This document shows, in pieces, positions 1-5,741 of a DNA stretch of 11,877 nt. This stretch comes from Holophagaceae bacterium (GTDB lineage: Bacteria > Acidobacteriota > Holophagae > Holophagales > Holophagaceae), in the NCBI GenBank assembly GCA_016710635.1, contig JADJVL010000022.1, forward strand, positions 1 through 11,877. The letters run 5' to 3'. The translations under genes were made by a program, and so were the position numbers. How positions within the stretch are numbered: the first letter of the stretch is position 1; every line of letters starts with the position of its first letter. The notes below the pieces were generated by a model. The model searched no databases, was not told the DNA's origin, and worked only from the letters and a program-made list of their open reading frames with translations.

Positions 1-2
1 TC

Positions 3-641
3 ACCCTGAACCGGGTGGGCGGCGGCGCCACCATGACCGTGCAGGTCGCCACCCCCGCCTTCCACCTGACGAATCTCATCGGCACCACCACGGATCCCTA
101 CACTTCGCCTTCCTTCCCTGTCGTGGGGACGCTGAACGTAGGGGCGAACAAGCTCGCGGGCACCTACACCGCCAACCTCTCCGTGCCCTACAACGATGGC
201 GTGGGCGCCAACACCACGACCCTCACCGTCACCGCGGTGGTCATCGGCCCCATCACCATCGCCAACACTCAGGCTTTGCACTTCGGCACGGCGGTGCGCG
301 GCACGGTCGCGGGCACCATCGTCCTGACCCCAGCCGGGGTCCGGTCCAGCACCGGCGGCGTGACCCTGATGACCGGGGCGCCCTTGGCGACGCCTGCCAG
401 CTTCACCGTGACCGGCAACGCCAATTCCACGTTCGCCATCACCCTGCCCGCCAGCGCCCCTCTTACCTCGGGGGCCAATAGCCTGAATGCTTCGGCCTTC
501 ACAAGCACTCCCAGCCTTACCGGCAGCCTCAGCGCTGGGGGCACCCAAAGCTTGGCAGTAGGCGGCACCCTGAACGTGGCGGCGAACCAGGCAGAAGGGG
601 ACTACGCCGGCACCTTCAATGTGACCGTTGCCTACAATTGA
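3..641 (+). CDS. Secreted protein with tandem DUF4402 domains (5' end cut by window edge)
   Basis: The reading frame is open from the left edge, so the first GTG/ATG codons visible are probably internal and the gene begins upstream. The visible ~212 residues hold the C-terminal half of one DUF4402-like beta-sandwich (ending around AGTYTANLSVPYND) and then a complete second one, starting near ITIANTQALHFGTAV and ending EGDYAGTFNVTVAYN. The signatures LNVGAN/LNVAAN, FAITLPAS and G-[DT]-Y-x-[GA] recur in both halves and in the next gene. No cysteine is visible, so folding would not rely on a disulphide. DUF4402 proteins often accompany chaperone-usher genes and are thought to be fibre subunits or surface proteins. 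With two or more fused domains this one may be a tip-like or self-complemented subunit, which is an inference. It is followed by 82 bases and then a homologous single-domain subunit. The alternative is a repeat surface protein unrelated to fibre assembly. Confidence 0.8.
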   Translation, partial: TLNRVGGGATMTVQVATPAFHLTNLIGTTTDPYTSPSFPVVGTLNVGANKLAGTYTANLSVPYNDGVGANTTTLTVTAVVIGPITIANTQALHFGTAVRGTVAGTIVLTPAGVRSSTGGVTLMTGAPLATPASFTVTGNANSTFAITLPASAPLTSGANSLNASAFTSTPSLTGSLSAGGTQSLAVGGTLNVAANQAEGDYAGTFNVTVAYN

Positions 642-644
642 TAC

Positions 645-697
645 ATTTTTTTTTACAACCGGATTTCTCTTGAAGGCATAGGCCCTTGGCCTAGGAT
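645..697 (+). promoter_or_regulatory. Putative sigma-70 promoter with a palindrome in its spacer
   Basis: A possible -35 TTGAAG (670-675) and -10 TAGGAT (692-697) lie 16 bases apart upstream of the DUF4402 gene at 724. An AT-rich tract with eight T (647-654) precedes them and could act like an UP element. The perfect inverted repeat TAGGCC-CTT-GGCCTA (679-693) fills the spacer and overlaps the first two bases of the -10, a position compatible with an operator or a short hairpin. Each hexamer matches consensus at only about four of six positions, so the call is tentative. Confidence 0.3.
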
Positions 698-723
698 TGG
701 AAGATCGCCTCAGGAGCGTTCCC

Positions 724-1260
724 ATGAATACAAGCCGTCTGCTTCTCCCCGTTCTGCTGTCGCTGGGCCCCGTGGCGTTCAGCCAGGCCAGCGCCACCGC
801 ATCGTCCAATGTGGGCGCCCGCATCCTTCGGGGAATCACCCTGACCAATACGGCGCCGCTTGAGTTCGGTCAGATCGTGTCCGATACCGTGGCCCAGACC
901 GTCACAGTCTCCACCGCCGGCGCCCGCAGCAGCACCGGTCCCGCCGCCAACCTCCTGACCGGCGCGGGCCCCTTCGCCGCCGCCGCCCAGGCCGCGGGCT
1001 TCACGGCCACCGGCAGCATGGGACACACGTCCTTCGCCATCACCCTGCCCGCCAGCACCACCGTCACCAACGGCACGGACACCCGCACGGTGGATACGTT
1101 CGTCTCAAGCGTTGGCCTCACCAGCACCTTCGCCGGCGGCACCTTCCCCACCAGCGCCGGCACTCGGAACTTCACCGTGGGCGCCAACCTCGTCCTCACC
1201 GGCAATGAAACGGAAGGCGACTACGTCGGCACCTTCGACGTGACCGTGGCCTACAACTGA
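724..1260 (+). CDS. DUF4402 domain-containing secreted subunit
   Basis: This encodes a 178-residue exported protein with one DUF4402 domain, the likely structural subunit of a surface fibre. I chose ATG 724 because AGGAG (712-716) sits 7 bases upstream and the product then begins with a clear Sec signal peptide (MNTSRLLLPVLLSLGPVAFS, cleavage probably after QASA). The in-frame TTG at 697 would put charged residues ahead of it. The mature N-terminus SATASSNVGARILRGITL resembles the N-terminal extension that chaperone-usher subunits use for donor-strand exchange, an inference from position and alternating hydrophobic residues. The body shows LEFGQIV, ARSSTGP, FAITLPAS and the C-terminal GDYVGTFDVTVAYN, nearly identical to the end of the upstream gene. 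There is no cysteine. The PapD-like chaperone and usher immediately downstream support a fibre role. A loosely related secreted DUF4402 protein of other function cannot be excluded. Confidence 0.85.
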   Translation: MNTSRLLLPVLLSLGPVAFSQASATASSNVGARILRGITLTNTAPLEFGQIVSDTVAQTVTVSTAGARSSTGPAANLLTGAGPFAAAAQAAGFTATGSMGHTSFAITLPASTTVTNGTDTRTVDTFVSSVGLTSTFAGGTFPTSAGTRNFTVGANLVLTGNETEGDYVGTFDVTVAYN

Positions 1261-1291
1261 GGGGTTTCGCGCCCTTTGATCGTCGCGTGAC

Positions 1292-1315
1292 AGGGCGGAG
1301 GCGACTCCGCCCTTT
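1292..1315 (+). terminator. Strong GNRA-loop hairpin between subunit and chaperone genes (terminator or attenuator)
   Basis: AGGGCGGAG (1292-1300) and CTCCGCCCT (1305-1313) form a perfect 9-bp, GC-rich stem closed by a GCGA tetraloop, followed by only three T (1313-1315). The short T tract suggests partial termination, which would make subunit messages more abundant than chaperone and usher messages. It ends just before the chaperone start codon, so it could also affect translation or stabilise the 3' end of the subunit mRNA. Confidence 0.55.
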
Positions 1316-1321
1316 CCATTG

Positions 1322-2221
1322 GTGCGCACCCATGGCCTCCCTCTCCTTCTCGGCATGCTGGTTGGACCTGCTCAGGCGCCACCTCCAAAGCCGCCCCCTC
1401 CCAGACCGGCCACTGCGCCAGCCCTTGCTGACGTGGGCGCCGGCGATCTGGGCATCCACCCCGCCAGGGTGGTGTTCGAAGGCCGCACCCGCACTGCCGA
1501 GGTGATCCTCATCAACAAGGCGGACGCCCCGGCGACCTATCGGGTCTCCTTTGTCCACATGGCCATGGCCGAGGATGGTTCCTTCCGCGAACGGGCCCCG
1601 GAGGACCGTGGCGAGAACGAGATCTTCGCCGACGATCTCCTGCGCTACTCCCCCCGGGAGGTCACCCTCGAAGCGAAGTCCAATCAGGTCGTCCGCTTCC
1701 AGGTGAAGAAGCCCGCCGAACTACCGGATGGGGAGTACCGCGCCCACCTCTACCTGCGGGCGGTCCCCACTGAAGATGCACCATCGGAGCCCCGTAAGGA
1801 CGGGACCCGGGGCACCCGCTTCGTGCTCAGGCCAATCTACGGGCTGGCCATCCCCATGATCGTCCGCCATGGCGTTGTGAAGGTCAGTAGCGGGGTCTCG
1901 GACCTGGCTCTAGTGGAAGCCAAGACCGCTCCGGGCGGGACGGCGCTGGCTTTCAAGCTGCTCCGCGAAGGGAATGCTTCGAGCTACGGTGACCTCAAAG
2001 TGGCGTTCACACCCGCGGGTTCCAGTGTGTCGATGCCCCTCGGTGAACTCAACGGGGTCGCCGTCTACCCCCCCAACCCTCACCGCGTGGTGCGAATTCC
2101 CCTGGAGGCCTTGCCACCGGGGCTCGTCCTGGCCGGAGGCCGATTGACCCTCTCCTTCCGGGACCGCGAGTCCAACGCGATCCTCGCGTCCAGAGATCTG
2201 GAGATCGCCGCCAAGCCATGA
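1322..2221 (+). CDS. PapD-like periplasmic chaperone (fimbrial assembly)
   Basis: The predicted 299-residue periplasmic protein would bind fibre subunits after Sec export and carry them to the usher. The frame opens after a TGA at 1277, and the only early starts are TTG 1319 and GTG 1322. Either gives a short signal peptide (LPLLLGMLVGPAQA) followed by a proline-rich spacer (PPPKPPPPRPATAP). No good Shine-Dalgarno is visible, because the nearest GGAG is buried in the hairpin at 1292-1313; GTG 1322 is preferred but uncertain. The first Ig-like domain shows the PapD pattern: IHPARVVFEGRTRTAEVILI with NKADAP, then YSPREVTLEAKSNQVVRFQV and LPDGEYRAHLYL. The second domain begins near IYGLAIPMIVRHG. 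The product is somewhat larger than a typical PapD-like chaperone (about 230-250 residues). Its TGA overlaps ATG 2218 (ATGA), consistent with translational coupling to the usher. Family membership is well supported; the subunit partner is inferred from neighbours. Confidence 0.8.
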   Translation: MRTHGLPLLLGMLVGPAQAPPPKPPPPRPATAPALADVGAGDLGIHPARVVFEGRTRTAEVILINKADAPATYRVSFVHMAMAEDGSFRERAPEDRGENEIFADDLLRYSPREVTLEAKSNQVVRFQVKKPAELPDGEYRAHLYLRAVPTEDAPSEPRKDGTRGTRFVLRPIYGLAIPMIVRHGVVKVSSGVSDLALVEAKTAPGGTALAFKLLREGNASSYGDLKVAFTPAGSSVSMPLGELNGVAVYPPNPHRVVRIPLEALPPGLVLAGGRLTLSFRDRESNAILASRDLEIAAKP

Positions 2222-2243
2222 TGCCTTTCCGGAATCCCCGTCG

Positions 2244-5200
2244 ATGCAGGGCCCTCCCCTGGGCCCTGAGGGGAGTCCTTGCCTCGACCCACGCTTTGTC
2301 CATCGTGGCGGCAGAGCCAGCGCGACCCCTCGACCTCGCCAGGACCGTCAAGCATGGGAGCAGCGGTGCGGGGCCGGACCCAGCAGCCTTCCCGCAGCCA
2401 GCGAGACCGGGACTTCGGGTACCAGCGGAGCCGGCCCCGGAGCAATGCCGACCCCGGCCGCCCGAGGGACGGCACTGCCATCCTTCCTGCTGCCCGCGGC
2501 TGGCCCAAAGCCTGGGCGTATCGGGAAATATGCCGAGCGCGCGGAGTCCGAGGCGATCCTTCTCTCCCTCTACCTGGACCGGCGGGGCGGCGGGGAAACC
2601 CTTCAGGCCTTCCCGGTCCGGGACGGCGTGTTGCTGCCCCTTGGGGAGATCTGCCGCCTGCTGGGCCTGGCGGTCCTCGTGGATCCACCCAATGGCACCG
2701 CATCCGGCTTCATCATCTCCCAGGACCGGACCTTCCTGCTGGATGTGCCCGGAAACCGCGCGACGGTGAGTGGCAAGGCGGTCCCGTATGACCGTTCGAA
2801 AATCGAGGTGCATGCCGACGACATCTACGTCGATGGCAGGCTCCTGGCTGCCTGGCTGCCCATCAGGCTCACTGTGGACCCGCGGGCTGCCCTCCTCCTG
2901 GTGGAGGCCCTGGAACCCCTGCCGGTCCAGACGGCGGCCGTTCGCGAGAAGCAGGGCGGCAACCTGAGCTTCGGCCTGCGCAAGGCCGAGTCCTATCCCC
3001 GCATCTCCCTGCCTTACCGCGGCTTCGAATTCGGGGCGGTGGACCAGACCTTTCAGGTGCAGACCCACCATGATGCCGGGGCCGACCGCCAGCGCTGGGA
3101 CGCCGCCAGCTCCACCTATCTGAGCGGCGACCTGCTCTGGATGGACACCACCCTGTACTTCGATTGGCGCAGCCCGGGGGGTCAGACGGACTTCCGCGGA
3201 ACCGCTGGCCGAAAGGACCCGGCCGGAGGGTTGCTGGGGCCCCTCCGCGCCAAGGAATTCCTCTTGGGCGAAGTGGTGGTCCCGACCTTCAACCTCGTGA
3301 GCCAGGGACAGGCGGGCACCGGCCTCATGGTCAGCAATTTTCCCCTGGCCACCGAATCCCAGGTGGACCGCCGTTCCTTCCGCGGCTTTCTCCCTCCAGG
3401 CTGGCAGGTGGAGCTCTACTGGAACGACAACCTCCTCGCTTTCCAAACGGCCCGTCCCGACGGCCAGTACGAGTTCCTGGATGTCCCGTCCTACCTCGGG
3501 CCGAACGATTTCCGCCTGGTGTTCTACGGCCCCCAGGGCCAGCGCCGGGAGGAGTCCATCCGCTCGGATTCGGATCAGGTCCTCGCCGCACCCGGAGAGT
3601 TCCGATACCGCGTGGTGGGCGCCGATCCCAAAGGCTTCATCTCCGCCCGAACCCAGCTCGAGACGGTCATCGGCCTCCCGGGAAGGGTGAACCTCCAGGG
3701 CGGCTACTTCCGGATTTCGGATTGGGACGCCCAGGATGGCCGAGGCCGGCGCCCTCACGCCTACGGCTCCGCCGGGTTCCTGGGGCAGTGGAGCTGGACG
3801 ACCGCGACCCTGACCGCCGTGAAGGAGAGCGGCGGTGGCTCGGCCTTCGAGACGAGCTTCCGAAACCGCTTCGGACCTGTGACGGCGACCTTTCGCCATG
3901 CCCAGCTGCAGGACGGCTTCACTTCAGAATTCTTCAGTTCCGCCTTTGGCCTGGTGAAGCGCCGCAGCGAACTCGATCTCTTCGCGACCCTGCCTGGCCT
4001 GTCGCGACCCTGGTTTTCCACGGGCCTCAAACTGCAGCGCAACGACCTCGCGAACGGCCGGCGGCTGGACATCTACACCCACCGCATCTATTCGAGCATT
4101 GGCGGCTGGTATCTCAGCAACAACCTGCAGTGGAACAAGGACTATGGCTTCGAGCCTGGCTTCCGCGCCGCCAACTCGGGTCAGTTCATGCTGAGCCGCT
4201 TCTATCGAAACCTGGGGGTGCGCGCGCAGGCCTCCTACCGGTTCGATGGGGCGCGGCGGCTCAACTCCTTCGGTGTCGCCGCCGACAGCCGGGCCATGAA
4301 GGGCCTGTTCCTCACCGGGTCGCTCAACCGCATGGTGGAGAGCAGGGACACCGCCGCCTCGATCAGCCTCAACAAGTTCGAAGGGCTCTACGCCCTCGGC
4401 CTCAACCTCGAGTACTCCCGCCAGAACCGCTTCAGCGCCAGCCTCAGCTTCCATGTCGCCTTCGGCCGGGACAACCGGGACGGTGCGTGGTGGGCCCAGG
4501 CCCAGCCAGCCTATTCCATGGGCACCCTTTCCGCGCTGGCCTTTGTGGACCTCAACTGCAATGGGATAAGGGATGCGGATGAGCCTCCGGCGCCAGGCCT
4601 GAAACTCGTCTCCACGGTGGGCGTCACCGAAGTCACCGACGGGCGGGGCATGGCGCTCATCAAGCAGCTGCCGGCCTATGTGGAGACGGGCCTGTCCGTG
4701 GACACGGCTTCCATGGAGGACCCCTTCCAGAAACCATCCCAGCCCGGTTACGCCATCCTTTCCCGGCCTGGCAAGAACGCCATCCTGGACGTGGCCATCC
4801 GTCAGCTTGCCGAAATCGCCGGCACGGCCCATCGCAAGTTCGGGAACCGCAGCGAGGCGTTCAAGGGCCTGCTGGTGGAGATCGTGGACGGCTCCGGGAA
4901 GGTGCTGAAGCGGACCCGGGCGGCCTTCGACGGCTATTTCAACTTCTCGGGGATTCCGGCGGGGGCCTCCTACACCCTGCGAGTGGCTCCGGAGGAAGTC
5001 GTGCGGCTGCAACTGGGACACCCGGAGCCACGGACCATCGCGGTTCCCCGGGAAGGCGGGTATGTGGATGGCCAGGATCTCGCCGTGAATCTCGGATCCG
5101 GATCCGGTGCCGGGGAATCCTGGCTGGAGCTCCTCGGCGACACCCCGGCGCCGGTCCCCGCGGTCCCGGATCCTGGTGCGGCTGCGGCCCCGCGACCGGA

Positions 5201-5591
5201 GCCAGGGAGCGGCTCTCTCCTGCGCGCTCCATCACTCCCTCCCCAGGAGCATGCCTCCCGTTCCGCCCTGGACCTGCGGGATCCCGCCTCCTCGGGAGGG
5301 CGCGGCGCGGCGCAGCCAGCATCCGGACTGGAGGGCTACACACTCCGTCTGGTGGTGGCATCCCGTGCGGAGACCGTGCGCGCCGGGACCGAAACCATGC
5401 GGGGACGGGGCCTGGAAGTCTTCACCCGGCCCCTGACGCTGAAGAACGGCCAGGCTGTGACCCAGCTCTTCGCCGGACGCTTCCCGAGCCGGGCTGCCGC
5501 CGAGTACTACGTCAAGCAGCTCCCATCGGAATTCCGCGGGGAGGGCGGACCGATCGTCTTCTGCATCCGGGAGATTCCGGCGCGGCAGTGA
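2244..5591 (+). CDS. Usher-like outer-membrane protein with C-terminal SPOR-like domain
   Basis: This is a large outer-membrane usher-like protein that would accept chaperone-subunit complexes and secrete the fibre. The open frame gives 1115 residues, but its first ~95 look non-coding and lack a signal peptide. The real start is probably ATG 2218 in another frame (see findings). Residues ~101-220 form an N-terminal domain (LLPLGEICRLLGL, DDIYVDGRLLAAWLPI) unlike the standard PapC N-domain. A beta-barrel follows, with a plug-like segment near 380-440 (LPPGWQVELYWNDNLLAFQ, YEFLDVPSYLGPNDFRLVFY, GPQGQRREE). A DLNCNGIRDADE motif (769-780) resembles Ca-binding repeats of SdrD-B/thrombospondin type. 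Next come a carboxypeptidase-regulatory-like domain (FDGYFNFSGIPAGASYTLRV), a Pro/Ala/Gly-rich linker, and from ~1030 a SPOR-like domain (GQAVTQLFAGRFPSRAAAEY). SPOR domains normally bind denuded peptidoglycan. The usher call rests on the plug-like region and neighbours; another large barrel family is possible. Confidence 0.75.
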   Translation: MQGPPLGPEGSPCLDPRFVHRGGRASATPRPRQDRQAWEQRCGAGPSSLPAASETGTSGTSGAGPGAMPTPAARGTALPSFLLPAAGPKPGRIGKYAERAESEAILLSLYLDRRGGGETLQAFPVRDGVLLPLGEICRLLGLAVLVDPPNGTASGFIISQDRTFLLDVPGNRATVSGKAVPYDRSKIEVHADDIYVDGRLLAAWLPIRLTVDPRAALLLVEALEPLPVQTAAVREKQGGNLSFGLRKAESYPRISLPYRGFEFGAVDQTFQVQTHHDAGADRQRWDAASSTYLSGDLLWMDTTLYFDWRSPGGQTDFRGTAGRKDPAGGLLGPLRAKEFLLGEVVVPTFNLVSQGQAGTGLMVSNFPLATESQVDRRSFRGFLPPGWQVELYWNDNLLAFQTARPDGQYEFLDVPSYLGPNDFRLVFYGPQGQRREESIRSDSDQVLAAPGEFRYRVVGADPKGFISARTQLETVIGLPGRVNLQGGYFRISDWDAQDGRGRRPHAYGSAGFLGQWSWTTATLTAVKESGGGSAFETSFRNRFGPVTATFRHAQLQDGFTSEFFSSAFGLVKRRSELDLFATLPGLSRPWFSTGLKLQRNDLANGRRLDIYTHRIYSSIGGWYLSNNLQWNKDYGFEPGFRAANSGQFMLSRFYRNLGVRAQASYRFDGARRLNSFGVAADSRAMKGLFLTGSLNRMVESRDTAASISLNKFEGLYALGLNLEYSRQNRFSASLSFHVAFGRDNRDGAWWAQAQPAYSMGTLSALAFVDLNCNGIRDADEPPAPGLKLVSTVGVTEVTDGRGMALIKQLPAYVETGLSVDTASMEDPFQKPSQPGYAILSRPGKNAILDVAIRQLAEIAGTAHRKFGNRSEAFKGLLVEIVDGSGKVLKRTRAAFDGYFNFSGIPAGASYTLRVAPEEVVRLQLGHPEPRTIAVPREGGYVDGQDLAVNLGSGSGAGESWLELLGDTPAPVPAVPDPGAAAAPRPEPGSGSLLRAPSLPPQEHASRSALDLRDPASSGGRGAAQPASGLEGYTLRLVVASRAETVRAGTETMRGRGLEVFTRPLTLKNGQAVTQLFAGRFPSRAAAEYYVKQLPSEFRGEGGPIVFCIREIPARQ

Positions 5592-5650
5592 GGCTTTTGG
5601 GCACCTCGCCATGGCTCAGGCATGGGTGGCCGCGATGTTCGGGTCCAGGG

Positions 5651-5665
5651 CCCGCCAGTGGCGGG
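5651..5665 (+). terminator. Small GC-rich hairpin after the usher gene
   Basis: CCCGCC (5651-5656) and GGCGGG (5660-5665) pair around an AGT loop, 60 bases after the usher stop. No T tract follows, so this is at most a weak or factor-assisted terminator. The remainder of the 150-base gap holds only the upstream signals of the peptidase gene. Confidence 0.25.
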
Positions 5666-5711
5666 GTGGAAGGTCGTCGCAGGGCATTCCCTCAAAAGGC
5701 GAGGCATGCGC

Positions 5712-5736
5712 TAAGGTGGTCCGATCCCCCTCGGAG
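5712..5736 (+). promoter_or_regulatory. Putative -10 element and Shine-Dalgarno for the tricorn-type peptidase
   Basis: TAAGGT (5712-5717) is a possible -10 hexamer without a convincing -35 upstream. GGAG (5733-5736) lies 5 bases before ATG 5742 and fixes the start of the peptidase signal peptide. The ribosome site is the firmer half of this entry. Confidence 0.35.
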
Positions 5737-5741
5737 TCCCC

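Noticed and set aside
647..654. Run of eight T after the first DUF4402 gene as an intrinsic terminator
   Set aside because: No stable stem precedes the T run; it fits better as AT-rich promoter-upstream DNA.
2049..3899. 616-codon minus-strand open frame opposite the chaperone end and usher
   Set aside because: It lies opposite recognisable chaperone and usher sequence. Its composition (Gly/Glu/Arg/His-rich, no domain pattern) is what the reverse of GC-rich coding DNA gives.
3164..4582. 472-codon plus-strand frame inside the usher
   Set aside because: It is Pro/Arg/Gly-rich with no domains, an out-of-frame shadow of the usher barrel.
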